Shown in pieces: positions 44,782-53,769 of a stretch of DNA of 64,000 nucleotides (its first letter is position 1; each line of letters starts with the position of its first letter). Position numbers and translations under genes: made by a program. Source of the DNA: Micromonospora sp. RHAY321 (GTDB lineage Bacteria > Actinomycetota > Actinomycetes > Mycobacteriales > Micromonosporaceae); NCBI RefSeq assembly GCF_023896955.1, contig NZ_JAMHIW010000004.1, forward strand, positions 434,001 through 498,000. Direction: 5' to 3'. The notes under the pieces are model-generated. The model was given only the letters and a program-made list of their open reading frames with translations. It was not told where the DNA came from and made no database searches.

Positions 44782-46299
44782 GTGATCCGTCCCAAGCTGT
44801 CGCTCCGGCGACCGCTGGCCGTCCTGGGAGCCGCCCTCATCGGGCTCACCGGGGCCGTCGCGGTGGCCGCCCCAGCCAGCGCCCACCACACCACGATCAG
44901 TGCCACCGCCGGCTGTGACCGACTCACCGGTGAGCGCGTGATCACCTGGAAGGTGGTGAACAGCGAGGTCAACAAGGGCGCGACGCTCCACAAGGTGATC
45001 GCCGAGCCGAACACCCCCGTGACCGTGGCCATGGAGGGCGGGAAGACGGTCCCGCTGGAGGGCTGGGTCATCCCCGAGGGCTCCTCCGTGGAGGCTACCC
45101 AGCGCGTGCCCGGCAACACCGCCAGCGCCAAGCTGACGGTGCACGGCAGGTGGTTCAAGGAGGGCCAGAAGACCGAGAAGAACACCAACGACGGCAGCAT
45201 CAACCTCGCCGCCGACAGCTCCTGCACGCCGGCGCCGAAGTGCATCGACGCCGACAAGGCCAAGTACAGCCACACGTTCGACGGTCCGAAGGGGACCGCC
45301 ACCGTCAAGCTCGACGGTGACCTGCCGCTCTGCGGCGAGGGCAAGCAGTGGTTCACGCTCGTGTCGTACTTCGCGCCGCGGCCGCAGTTCGCCACCCCGC
45401 AGTACGTGTACGGGACGCCGGACAGCGACTTCATCAGCGGCACCCAGACCGAGATCAAGCTGAACGTCGAGATCCCGGACTGCCACACCCAGGTCGACCT
45501 GATCTGGGGCGACGTGGAGCAGGTCATCGACCCGCTGGTCGAGGGCGGCAAGCGGTACGACAACAAGAAGCTGGGTTCGCCGGGCGCGCCGGGTAACCGT
45601 TCCTCCGGCCCGCAGGGCTGGTACAACGGCGGGGACAAGAGCTGCACCACCCCGGCCTCGACCTTCGCGTCCGCCTGCGACGGTTCGGTGGCGGTCTCGC
45701 TGACCAACGACGGCAAGATCAGCAAGTACGCGGTCGAGTTCGAGGTCAAGGGCGAGAACGGCTTCTCCAAGAAGGTCTCCGTCGCGGCCGGCAAGGCCGA
45801 CACCAGCATCGTGGTTCCGGCCGCCGACGCCGGCAAGATCGAGGTGCTGGTCGACGGCGAGGTGATCGAGAACGGCACGTACTCGTGGCAGCGCCCCGAG
45901 GACTGCCCGCTGCCGGCCGTGACCACCAAGGCCGACTGCAAGAACTTCGCTCTCACCGTGACCAACCCCAAGGGCGGTCTCCCGGTGAAGGCCACCTTCA
46001 CCTACGGCGACAAGACCGAGACCCGTACGGTCGCGGCGGATTCGTCGGAGACGGTGACCTTCAAGGCCGGCAAGGCCGAGACCGCTCTGGTCGCCCTGCC
46101 TGACCTGGACCTCGAGCTGCAGGCGGCCTACGCGCCGGAGGAGAACTGCGGCGGCGGGGGCGCCGGCGGCGAGGAGCCGGGCCTCCCGGTCACCGGTGCG
46201 GCGGCGGGCGGCATCGCCGCCGGTGCCATCGCCCTGCTGATCGCGGGCGCGGTGCTCTTCGTCATCGCACGGCGTCGTCGGGTGACCTTCACCGCCTGA
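44782..46299 (+). CDS. Secreted LPxTG cell-wall-anchored protein
   Basis: 505 residues from GTG 44782, AGGAG 5 nt upstream. Sec signal peptide (RRPLAVLGAALIGLTGAV, cleavage after APASA near 36). The mature part is beta-rich, Lys/Thr-rich with several Cys, and repeats short themes such as VTFKAGKAETALVALP and KVSVAAGKADTSIVVP. A Gly-rich spacer (CGGGGAGGEE) leads to LPVTG at about 468, a hydrophobic helix and RRRR tail: a sortase signal. No enzyme motif. The domain pattern recalls other actinobacterial surface proteins of unknown role. No sortase gene is near. It splits rsmD from recG. Confidence 0.9.
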   Translation: MIRPKLSLRRPLAVLGAALIGLTGAVAVAAPASAHHTTISATAGCDRLTGERVITWKVVNSEVNKGATLHKVIAEPNTPVTVAMEGGKTVPLEGWVIPEGSSVEATQRVPGNTASAKLTVHGRWFKEGQKTEKNTNDGSINLAADSSCTPAPKCIDADKAKYSHTFDGPKGTATVKLDGDLPLCGEGKQWFTLVSYFAPRPQFATPQYVYGTPDSDFISGTQTEIKLNVEIPDCHTQVDLIWGDVEQVIDPLVEGGKRYDNKKLGSPGAPGNRSSGPQGWYNGGDKSCTTPASTFASACDGSVAVSLTNDGKISKYAVEFEVKGENGFSKKVSVAAGKADTSIVVPAADAGKIEVLVDGEVIENGTYSWQRPEDCPLPAVTTKADCKNFALTVTNPKGGLPVKATFTYGDKTETRTVAADSSETVTFKAGKAETALVALPDLDLELQAAYAPEENCGGGGAGGEEPGLPVTGAAAGGIAAGAIALLIAGAVLFVIARRRRVTFTA

Positions 46300-46316
46300 C
46301 CTGAACTGCGCTGAAC

Positions 46317-46354
46317 CCGAGGGCGCGTCGACCATCCGGTCGGCGCGCCCTCGG
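46317..46354. terminator. Bidirectional terminator between convergent genes
   Basis: A 17-bp stem with one G-T pair (CCGAGGGCGCG... at 46317-46333 with ...CGCGCCCTCGG at 46338-46354) and a 4-nt loop, followed by GTTTCC. It lies between the LPxTG gene and recG and can serve both. Confidence 0.75.
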
Positions 46355-46431
46355 CGTTTCCCCGCCCGGCACGCGCCGGACATGGCTCGATGCACGACAA
46401 CTCGAAAAAGCGCCGACGGTCGGGCCGATCG

Positions 46432-48630
46432 TCAGCCCTTCTCCAGGTACTCCGCGCGGTCCTCGTCGACCAGGGCCGCGACCGACGCGGCCAGCGCCGG
46501 GTTGCGGGTCAGCTCCGGATCCTCCTCGACCAGGGCGATCGCCTCGGCCCGGGCGTCGCGAATCAGGTCGGCGTCGCGCAGCAGGGACAGCAGCCGCAGG
46601 TGCGAGCGCCGGCCGGACTGGGTGGCGCCCAGCACGTCGCCCTCGCGGCGCTGCTCCAGATCCAGCTCGGCGAGCTTGAAGCCGTCGCCGGTCGAGGCGA
46701 CCGCGTCCAGCCGTTCCCGAGCCGACGATCCCTCGGCCGCCTCGCTGACCAGCAGGCAGAGCCCGGCAGCCGCACCCCGGCCGACCCGGCCACGCAGCTG
46801 GTGCAGCTGGGAGACACCGAACCGGTCGGCGTCCAGCACGATCATCACGGTCGCGTTGGGTACGTCCACGCCGACCTCGATCACGGTCGTCGCCACCAGC
46901 ACGTCCAGGTCGCCGGCGGCGAAGGAGCGCATCACCGCGTCCTTCTCGTCGGCCGGCAGGCGGCCGTGCAGCACCCCGATCCGCAGCCCGTTCAGCGGCC
47001 CCTCGGCCAGCAGCGGAGCCACCTCGGTCACCGCGAGCGGCGGCCGTCGCCCGTTGTCGTCCACCGGCGGCGGCTCCTCCTCGGAGGCAGGACCGTCCCC
47101 GATCCGCGGGCACACCACGTACGCCTGGTGGCCGGCGGCCACCTCCTCGCGCAGCCGGCGCCACGCCCGGTCCAGGAAGGCCGGTCTCTCGGCGGCCGGC
47201 ACCACGTGCGAGGCGATGGGCGAGCGGCCACGGGGCAGCTGGGAGAGGGTGGAGACCTCCAGGTCGCCGTAGACGGTCATCGCCACGGTGCGCGGGATCG
47301 GGGTGGCGGTCATCACCAGCACGTGCGGCGGCTGGTCGGCCTTGGCCCGCAGCGCGTCGCGCTGCTCCACCCCGAAGCGGTGCTGCTCGTCGACGACCAC
47401 CAGGCCGAGGTCGGCGAAGTCGACCCCCTCGTACAGCAGCGCGTGGGTGCCCAGCACGATGCCGGCGGCGCCGCTGGCGACCTCGCCGAGTGCGCGACGG
47501 CGGGCCGCCGCGCCCAACGAGCCGGTGACCAGCTCGACGCGGGTGGCGTGCTCGGCGGAATCCAGCTCGCCGGCACGGCCGAGGGGCCCGAGCAGGTCGA
47601 GCATGCCCCGGTGGTGTTGCGCGGCCAGCACCTCGGTCGGCGCCAGCAGCGCCGCCTGGCCGCCGGCGTCGACCACCTGGAGCATCGCCCGCAACGCCAC
47701 GACCGTCTTGCCCGAACCCACCTCGCCCTGCAACAGCCGGTGCATCGGGTGCGGAACGGCGAGGTCGGCCGCGATCTCCACGCCGACCTCGCGTTGACCG
47801 GCGGTCAGCTCGTACGGCAGGCGGGCGTCGAAGGCGTCCAGCAGCCCTCCGGCACGCGCGGGGCGGGGCCGGGCCGGCCAGTCGGCGGCCCGGTGCTTGC
47901 GCTGCACCAGGGTCAACTGCACGGCGAACGCCTCGTCCCACTTGAGCCGGTGCCGCGCCCGGTAGAGCTCCTCCTTGCTGGACGGCCGGTGGATCTCCCG
48001 CAGGGCGCTGCCCAGCTCCACCAGCTTGCGGCTGGCCCGCACGCTGGCCGGCACCGGGTCCTCCGGCGGGGTGAAGGTGTCCAGCACGACCCGCACGCAG
48101 CGGGCGATCACCCAGGTCGGCACGGCCGCGGCGGCCGGGTAGACCGGGATCAGCGCGCCGGCGAACTCCTCGATCTCGTCGCTGACCGCCGCCTCGCCCT
48201 CGCCGCCCTCGCCGAGCAGGACGTACTCCGGGCCGTTGAGCTGGCGCTTGCCGCGGAACTCGGTGACCTTGCCGGCGAACAGCCCCCACCGGCCGGGACG
48301 CAGCTCCCGCTCGCGCCACGCCTGGTTGCCGAAGAAGGTCAGCGTCAGCAGCCCGCCGGAGTTGTCGCCGACGGTCACCTCCAGCAGGTTGCCCCGGCGC
48401 TGGCGCATCGGGCGCACGGCGGTGCGCTGCACCTGGGCCAGCACGGTGACCTGCTCGCCCACGTCGAGCGAGCGGATGTCGGTGTGCTCGCCGCGCTCGT
48501 CGTAGCGGCGCGGGAAGTGGTAGACCAGGTCACCCGCGGTGTGCAGGTCGAGGTGGGAGGCGAGCGCCTTGGCCGTCTTGTCCCCGACCAGCTTCTTCAG
48601 CGGAGTGTCCACCGTGGACGGCTCGCTCAT
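46432..48630 (-). CDS. recG: ATP-dependent DNA helicase RecG
   Basis: 732 residues. It remodels stalled forks and D-loops. N-terminal wedge domain with an OB fold (about 60-190), helicase part with Walker A LLQGEVGSGKTVVAL, box II as LVVVDEQHRFGV, motif III MTATPIPRTVAM, ARSRPI-like GRSPIASHVVP, and VATTVIEVGVDVPNATVM in motif V. The QLRGRVGRG motif VI closes it. Two inserts of Gly/Glu-rich sequence are seen (ASEEEPPPVDDNGRR). The ATG overlaps the stop of the DAK2 gene (ATGA). Confidence 0.96.
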   Translation of the reverse strand: MSEPSTVDTPLKKLVGDKTAKALASHLDLHTAGDLVYHFPRRYDERGEHTDIRSLDVGEQVTVLAQVQRTAVRPMRQRRGNLLEVTVGDNSGGLLTLTFFGNQAWRERELRPGRWGLFAGKVTEFRGKRQLNGPEYVLLGEGGEGEAAVSDEIEEFAGALIPVYPAAAAVPTWVIARCVRVVLDTFTPPEDPVPASVRASRKLVELGSALREIHRPSSKEELYRARHRLKWDEAFAVQLTLVQRKHRAADWPARPRPARAGGLLDAFDARLPYELTAGQREVGVEIAADLAVPHPMHRLLQGEVGSGKTVVALRAMLQVVDAGGQAALLAPTEVLAAQHHRGMLDLLGPLGRAGELDSAEHATRVELVTGSLGAAARRRALGEVASGAAGIVLGTHALLYEGVDFADLGLVVVDEQHRFGVEQRDALRAKADQPPHVLVMTATPIPRTVAMTVYGDLEVSTLSQLPRGRSPIASHVVPAAERPAFLDRAWRRLREEVAAGHQAYVVCPRIGDGPASEEEPPPVDDNGRRPPLAVTEVAPLLAEGPLNGLRIGVLHGRLPADEKDAVMRSFAAGDLDVLVATTVIEVGVDVPNATVMIVLDADRFGVSQLHQLRGRVGRGAAAGLCLLVSEAAEGSSARERLDAVASTGDGFKLAELDLEQRREGDVLGATQSGRRSHLRLLSLLRDADLIRDARAEAIALVEEDPELTRNPALAASVAALVDEDRAEYLEKG

Positions 48631-50240
48631 TCGACCCCCACCAGGAGCGGATAGTACGGCTGGCCGCCCGGGTACGCCTGCACCTCGACGAACGGCCAGC
48701 GCCGCGCGACGTGCGCGCGGACGGCATCGGTGAGCCCGGCGGGGGCATCCACCCCGGCCAGCAGGGTGACCAGCTCCCCGCCACCGCCGAGCATGCGGTC
48801 GACCACGGCCGCGCAGGTGTCGGTCAGGTCGGTGCCGATGAGGTGCACCTCCCCCTCGACCAGCGCCAGCACGTCGCCGGGGCGGCACGGGCCGGCGACG
48901 GTCAGCGCCTCCCGGCTGGCGTGGCAGACCTCGGCGTAGCGGCAGGCCCCGGCCGCCTCGGCCATGGCGATCACGTCGTCCTCGAAGCGGCGGCCGCCGT
49001 CGCGGACCGCGAGGGCGGCCAGCGCCTGCACCGGCGAGCGGGTCGGCACCACGCTCACCTTGATGCCGTACGCGTGTGCCTCGCGGGCCGCCGCGCTCGC
49101 CACCGCCTCGGTGTTGGGGTCGTTGGGCAGCACCACCACCCGGGCCGCGCCGGTGCTGCGCACCGCGTCCAGCAGCTCGCCGGTGGACGGGTTGCCCGGC
49201 ACGACGGTGGCGCCCTCCGCGGCGAAGAGCCCGGCGATGCCGACGCCGGTGGCCACCACCACGGCGGCCCGGCCGTCCGTCGCCGGGCCGGCGAACGGCT
49301 CCGGCTGGTCGGCGAAGCGGGTCACCGAGATGCGGTATGGGCGACCGGCGACGACCCCCGCCTCGACGGCCGCACCCACGTCGTTGACGTGCACGTGCAC
49401 GTTCCAGGTGCCTTCCGGCTCGCGCCCGTCGCCGACGACCACCAGCGAGTCGCCCAGCGCGTCCAGCGCCCGGCGCATCCCGGCCACCGCCTCCGCTCCG
49501 GCGTCGAGGAGGAACTGCACCTCGTAGGCGTACTCGTCGGAGCCGGTCTCCCGGGCGACGGTGGCCGCCGGCCGGGCGGTGCGCGGCGCCGGCGCGAGCC
49601 GGGAGGCGACCTCCCCCGTGAGCACCTCGACCAGGGCGTCCAGCAGCACGCAGAGCCCCCGGCCGCCCGCGTCGACCACGCCGGCGCGGGCCAGGGCCGG
49701 CAGCTGCTCGGGGGTCCGGGCGAGCGCCTCGGCCGACGCCCGCGCCGCCGCCCGGGCCACCGCCGGCAGGTCGTCGCTGTCGGCGTGCTCCGCCGCGAGG
49801 GCGGCCGCGCCGACCACGGTGAGCAGGGTGCCCTCCACCGGCCGGGCGACCGCCGTGTACGCCGCGGCGGTGCCGGCCCGCAACGCGGCGGCCAGCTCCC
49901 GGCCACGCACCGCCGGCGCGGCGGCGACCGCGTCGGCGAAGCCGCGCAGGATCTGCGAGAGGATCACCCCGGAGTTGCCGCGCGCGCCGAGCAGCGCGCC
50001 CTGGGCCATCAGCCGCAACGCGTGCCCGTGGGCCGTCGGCCCGCTGTCCGGAAGGGTGTCCAGGTCCATCGCCAGGGCCTGCTGGGCCGAGGTGAGGGTG
50101 AGCACCAGGTTGGTGCCCGTGTCGCCGTCGGGCACCGGATAGACGTTGAGCTGGTCGATCTCACCCTGGTGGCGCTTCAGCGCGGCCAGCCCGCTCGCGC
50201 ACCAGCGGCGGACCGCGGCGGCGTCGAGGGTGTCCAGCAC
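48627..50240 (-). CDS. DAK2-domain protein, FakA/YloV-like fatty acid kinase subunit
   Basis: About 537 residues from GTG 50240; GTG 50264 or 50270 are possible. The N-terminal DAK2 domain (1-200) has LNVYPVPDGDTGTNLVLTL with the metal-binding Asp residues and ARGNSGVILSQILRGF for nucleotide binding. A middle DUF1949-like domain and the C-terminal EDD domain (LPNDPNTEAVASAAA, SVVPTRSPVQAL) follow as in FakA, which phosphorylates fatty acids bound to a FakB partner. No FakB/DegV gene is in the window. It is followed by recG, the usual pair. Confidence 0.88.
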   Translation of the reverse strand: MLDTLDAAAVRRWCASGLAALKRHQGEIDQLNVYPVPDGDTGTNLVLTLTSAQQALAMDLDTLPDSGPTAHGHALRLMAQGALLGARGNSGVILSQILRGFADAVAAAPAVRGRELAAALRAGTAAAYTAVARPVEGTLLTVVGAAALAAEHADSDDLPAVARAAARASAEALARTPEQLPALARAGVVDAGGRGLCVLLDALVEVLTGEVASRLAPAPRTARPAATVARETGSDEYAYEVQFLLDAGAEAVAGMRRALDALGDSLVVVGDGREPEGTWNVHVHVNDVGAAVEAGVVAGRPYRISVTRFADQPEPFAGPATDGRAAVVVATGVGIAGLFAAEGATVVPGNPSTGELLDAVRSTGAARVVVLPNDPNTEAVASAAAREAHAYGIKVSVVPTRSPVQALAALAVRDGGRRFEDDVIAMAEAAGACRYAEVCHASREALTVAGPCRPGDVLALVEGEVHLIGTDLTDTCAAVVDRMLGGGGELVTLLAGVDAPAGLTDAVRAHVARRWPFVEVQAYPGGQPYYPLLVGVE

Positions 50241-50463
50241 GGCCAGAAGCCTACTGGCGCGCACCGACACGCGTCGGACTCGTCGGCGTGTCCGGCCCGC
50301 CTCCACCGCGGGCGGTGATCCGGGCGCCGGTGGTCGGGGTGGAGCGTCGGGTAGCGTTGCGGCCGGACCGGTCCGCCAGACCGCAGAAGTGACCAGCACC
50401 ACCGGCGGGCCGCGGCGCGGGCGGTTGCCCCGCCGGGCCGGTTGGCCGTGTCGGCAGGTCATC

Positions 50464-50485
50464 GGGTAACCTGACCAGGTTGCCC
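50464..50485. promoter_or_regulatory. 22-bp near-palindrome upstream of rpmB
   Basis: GGGTAACCTG (50464-50473) and CAGGTTGCCC (50476-50485) match at 9 of 10 positions around a 2-bp centre. It lies 51 bp before the rpmB start, where a repressor could act; the regulator is not known. It does not look like a Zur box. Confidence 0.4.
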
Positions 50486-50536
50486 GGGCAGCACCTGCCG
50501 GCGACCTCATGAACGTTTCAATCCCAGGAGTATCCC

Positions 50537-50728
50537 GTGGCTAGCGTGTGCGACGTCTGTGGCAAGGGACCGGGCTTCGGCCACAACGTGTCCCACTCGC
50601 ACCGGCGGACCAACCGCCGCTGGAACCCGAACATCCAGTCGGTGCGTACCCCGGCCGGTGGCGGCAACACCAAGAAGTTGCAGGTCTGCACCTCGTGCAT
50701 CAAGGCCGGCAAGGTCACCCGCGCCTGA
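50537..50728 (+). CDS. rpmB: 50S ribosomal protein L28
   Basis: 63 residues from GTG 50537 with AGGAG 6 nt upstream. [34 protein letters not shown] and [13 protein letters not shown] are typical. Four Cys in two CxxC pairs make it the zinc-binding form; in actinobacteria such forms often have a Cys-free paralogue elsewhere. It is alone in its transcript: a divergent DAK2 gene upstream and a terminator downstream. Confidence 0.97.
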   Translation: MASVCDVCGKGPGFGHNVSHSHRRTNRRWNPNIQSVRTPAGGGNTKKLQVCTSCIKAGKVTRA

Positions 50729-50758
50729 CGCGGTAGCACCCACCTTCTCGTTCGGCTC

Positions 50759-50786
50759 AGCCGGCGGACCCTGTGGTCCGCCGGCT
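50759..50786 (+). terminator. rpmB terminator
   Basis: Perfect 12-bp stem AGCCGGCGGACC / GGTCCGCCGGCT with loop CTGT, 31 bp after the rpmB stop, followed by CTGTCGTG. GC-rich and without a long U-tract. Confidence 0.75.
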
Positions 50787-50900
50787 CTGTCGTGTCCGGG
50801 CGAGGTCGCTGACGACTAGGCGACGCGGCGGGCCGACCCGGGCCGGCGCCCGGTTAGGGTCGCGCTGCGTCGGGCGTCCGGTCCGGCGCGGACGGAAGGG

Positions 50901-52163
50901 GTGACGGTGCAGCTGGACCTGGGCCGGGACGAGATGGTCATGGTGGGCTCCGCGCTGGACCTGCTGCGAGGGCTCGGCGATCTGCTGCCCGCCGACAGTG
51001 TGGTGTTGCTCGAGGAACCCGACCTGATCCGCAGCCGTGACCTGGAGCGGCACTGCGCCGCGCTGCCGTTCGTCTCGCGTGTGGTGGCGGCCGAGTACCA
51101 GACCGGCCTGGACCCGGCGGCACTGCTCGCCCGGGAGCCGGGGCTGGCCGCCGCGCGTCTGGTGGTGCCCGGCCAGGAGTACGCGGTGGTCGCGGCGGCT
51201 CGGTTGGCCGACGCGCTCGGCCTGCCCGGTGCCGGCGTCAAGGCCGCCGAGATCTTCACCGACAAGCACCGGATGCGGATGCTCGCCTCGGCCGCCGGCC
51301 TGACCAACCCGGCGTTCGCGCTGGTGGGCACCGCCGCCGAGGCGACCGCGTTCGCCCAGCGGCACGGTGGGCGGTGCGTGCTGAAGCCGACCCGGCGGGC
51401 CGGCAGCCTCGGCGTGCAGATCGTCACCGATCCGGCGCTGATCGCCGCCGCCTGGGCTGCCAGCGCCGACCCGGAGGCATCCCCCGACACCACCGCCCGG
51501 GGCCTGCCCACGGCCGTCCTCGCCGAGCAGGTGCTGATCGGCACCGAGCACAGCGTCGAGCTGCTGGTGGCCGACGGCGAGGTGCGCTTCGGCAACGTCA
51601 CCGACAAGCGGGTGCTGGCCGGCGCAAGGCCGGTGGAGACCGGCCACACGGTGCCGTCCGCGCTGCCCGAGGATGCCCGGCGGGAGTTGCTCGACGTCGC
51701 CACCCGACTGGCCGGCGCCGCCGGTTTCCGCACCGGCGTGCTGCACAGCGAGTGGATCCGCACCGCCGACGGCCCCGCGTTGGTGGAGTGCGCCGCCCGG
51801 CTGCCCGGTGACCTGATCAGCTCACTGGTCTCGGTCTCCTACGAGTGCGGGTTCGTCGGGGCGTACCTGCGGACGCTGCGCGGCGAACGGCCCGCCCTGC
51901 CGGCACGGCCGACCGGCGCGGCGGCGGTGGAGTTCCTGCTCCCCGCGCCCGGCACGGTCACCGCCGTGGACGGGGTGCGCGCCGCCCGCCGGGTGTCCGG
52001 CGTGCTGGACGTCACGGTGGGCGTGACGGTCGGCGACCAGGTGCAGGAGGTCACCTCGTCGACCCGGCGCAGCGGCCAGGTCCTGGCCTGGGGCGCCGAC
52101 CCGGCGGAGGCGACCGACGCCGTCACCCGGGCGGCGGGAGAGATCCGGATCACCACGGGCTGA
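50901..52163 (+). CDS. ATP-grasp domain protein, carboxylate-amine-ligase-like
   Basis: 420 residues from GTG 50901, GGAAGGGG just upstream. N-terminal Rossmann-like domain (1-110), then ATP-grasp: KAAEIFTDKHRMRMLASAAG, CVLKPTRRAGSLGVQIV with the ATP-binding Lys, LAEQVLIGTEHSVELLVADG, and HSEWIRTADGPALVECAARL with the metal-binding Glu. A C-terminal domain (VEFLLPAPGTVTAVDGVRAA) is like that of the BL00235/CarB-related ligases. The family joins amino acids into dipeptides or antibiotics, or makes carbamoyl groups. No biosynthetic partner is near, so the substrate is unknown. Confidence 0.85.
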   Translation: MTVQLDLGRDEMVMVGSALDLLRGLGDLLPADSVVLLEEPDLIRSRDLERHCAALPFVSRVVAAEYQTGLDPAALLAREPGLAAARLVVPGQEYAVVAAARLADALGLPGAGVKAAEIFTDKHRMRMLASAAGLTNPAFALVGTAAEATAFAQRHGGRCVLKPTRRAGSLGVQIVTDPALIAAAWAASADPEASPDTTARGLPTAVLAEQVLIGTEHSVELLVADGEVRFGNVTDKRVLAGARPVETGHTVPSALPEDARRELLDVATRLAGAAGFRTGVLHSEWIRTADGPALVECAARLPGDLISSLVSVSYECGFVGAYLRTLRGERPALPARPTGAAAVEFLLPAPGTVTAVDGVRAARRVSGVLDVTVGVTVGDQVQEVTSSTRRSGQVLAWGADPAEATDAVTRAAGEIRITTG

Positions 52164-52192
52164 CAGCCGACCGGCGGGCTGGACCGGCCGGA

Positions 52193-52654
52193 TCAGAGGG
52201 TGCGGCCGAAGGAGACGCAGCCCTCCGCGTCCTTGTAGAAGCCGAAGTTCGGGATCTGCTCGTAGCCGGCGGACGTGTACATGGCGATCGCCTCGGGCTG
52301 CTTGTCCCCGCACTCCAGGACCAGCCGCTTGCGGCCCTGCTCGCGAGCCGAGCGCTCGACGGCGGCCAGCACCGCGCGCGCCACACCCCGCCCACGGGCC
52401 GTCGGGGCGGTGTACATCCGCTTCAGCTCCGCCGTGTCCGCGCCGTGGCTGCGCCAGCCACCGCAGCCGACCGGTTCGCCGGCCAGGTAGGCGACGAGGA
52501 ATGCGCCGTCCGGCGGCTCGAACTCGGCCGCGTCCACGGGGGTGTCGTCGCCGGTGCCGCCGTAACGGGCACCGAGGTCGGCCAGTGCGGCAGTGATCAG
52601 CTGCTGCGCCACCGGCGCGTCGAACCGCACCACCCGAATCTCGATCTCACTCAC
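52193..52654 (-). CDS. GNAT-family N-acetyltransferase
   Basis: 153 residues from GTG 52654. Acetyl-CoA motif A is MYTAPTARGRGVARAVLAAV (RGRGVA loop), followed by RLVLECGDKQPEAIAMYTSA and YEQIPNFGFY. AFLVAYLAGEPVGCGGWR forms the central strands. The pattern recalls small amino acid or polyamine acetyltransferases; the substrate is not known. It lies 29 bp after thiL in direction of reading and may share its transcript. Confidence 0.9.
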   Translation of the reverse strand: MSEIEIRVVRFDAPVAQQLITAALADLGARYGGTGDDTPVDAAEFEPPDGAFLVAYLAGEPVGCGGWRSHGADTAELKRMYTAPTARGRGVARAVLAAVERSAREQGRKRLVLECGDKQPEAIAMYTSAGYEQIPNFGFYKDAEGCVSFGRTL

Positions 52655-52683
52655 GGTTTCCAGGGTACGGCGGGCGCGGGCCC

Positions 52684-53673
52684 TCACCGGAAGTGGTCCC
52701 AGCCCCGCGGGCCGTCGTACGAGGCACCGTCGACGGTGACCCCGGCACCGGCCGTGACCAGGCCGATCTGCCGCCAGCCCGGCGGCAACGCCACCGCCGG
52801 GGGGAAGGTCGCGGCCAGCGCGTGGTCCTCGCCACCGGCCAGGATCCAGGTGTACGGGTCGACGCCGAGCGCCTGCGCGGCGTCGGCCATCTGCCGGGGC
52901 ACCTCGAAGGCGTCCCGGCGCACGTCGATCGCCACCCCGCTGGCCGTCGCCACGTGCCCGAGGTCGGCGAGCAGCCCGTCCGACACGTCGATCATGGAGG
53001 TGGCGCCGAGCCGGGCGGCCTGCGGCCCGGCCGGGTACGGGACCTGCGGCCGCCGGTACGCCTCGACCAGCAGCCGGGGCGTACGGAAGCCACGGGTGAG
53101 CACGGTCAGTCCGGCCGCCGCGTACCCGGTGCGGCCGGCCAGGGCCAGCACGTCGCCGGGGCGGGCACCGGAGCGCACCACGGGTGGGCGGCCGCCGAGG
53201 TCGCCCAGAGCGGTGACTGCGATGGTCAGGGTGGGACTGGACGACATGTCCCCGCCGACCACGCTCGCGCCGACCGTGGCCGCCTCGGCGCCCAGCCCGT
53301 CGGCCAGTTCCTCGGCCCAACTGGTGTCCAGGTCCGCCGGCATGCAGAGGGCGACCAGCAGGGCGGTCGGGGTGGCACCCATCGCGGCGATGTCGGCCAG
53401 GTTGGCCGCGGCGGCGCGGTGCCCGACGTCCCGGGCCGAGCACCAGTCCCGCCGGAAGTGCCGCCCGTCGACCAGCACGTCGGTGGAGGCCGCCACCCGG
53501 CCGTCCGGGGCGGCCACCACGGCGGCGTCGTCCCCTGGGCCGAGCAGGGTCGACGGCCCGGTCGGCAGCCGGGCGGTGATCCGCCCGATCAACCCGAACT
53601 CGCCGATCGCAGCCACGCTGGCACCACCGCCGGCGCTCTGCCCGTTCTGCCCGGCTCCGCCGCGCTCGCTCAC
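52684..53673 (-). CDS. thiL: Thiamine-monophosphate kinase
   Basis: 329 residues from GTG 53673, AAGGAG 5 nt upstream. It phosphorylates TMP to the active cofactor TPP. After a Gly/Ala start of 20 residues come LLGPGDDAAVV with metal-binding Asp residues, STDVLVDGRHFRRDW, GHRAAAANLADIAAMGA, VVGGDMSSSPTLTIAVTALG, MIDVSDGLLADLGHVA and ILAGGEDHALAATF, in the family order. It is divergent from the Lrp-like gene. Confidence 0.96.
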   Translation of the reverse strand: MSERGGAGQNGQSAGGGASVAAIGEFGLIGRITARLPTGPSTLLGPGDDAAVVAAPDGRVAASTDVLVDGRHFRRDWCSARDVGHRAAAANLADIAAMGATPTALLVALCMPADLDTSWAEELADGLGAEAATVGASVVGGDMSSSPTLTIAVTALGDLGGRPPVVRSGARPGDVLALAGRTGYAAAGLTVLTRGFRTPRLLVEAYRRPQVPYPAGPQAARLGATSMIDVSDGLLADLGHVATASGVAIDVRRDAFEVPRQMADAAQALGVDPYTWILAGGEDHALAATFPPAVALPPGWRQIGLVTAGAGVTVDGASYDGPRGWDHFR

Positions 53674-53769
53674 CGCTGCTCCTTGACCACCGATAGGGAT
53701 CAGACCTGGTCCGTAAGGTAGTTTCACCCTTCGGGCCGCCCCTGGGCGGCGACGGACGGAGGTCGAGTC

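Noticed and set aside
50901..52163. Second D-alanine-D-alanine ligase
   Set aside because: The ATP-grasp core is present but the Ddl signatures seen in the gene at 54749-55858 are missing, and the C-terminal domain is different.
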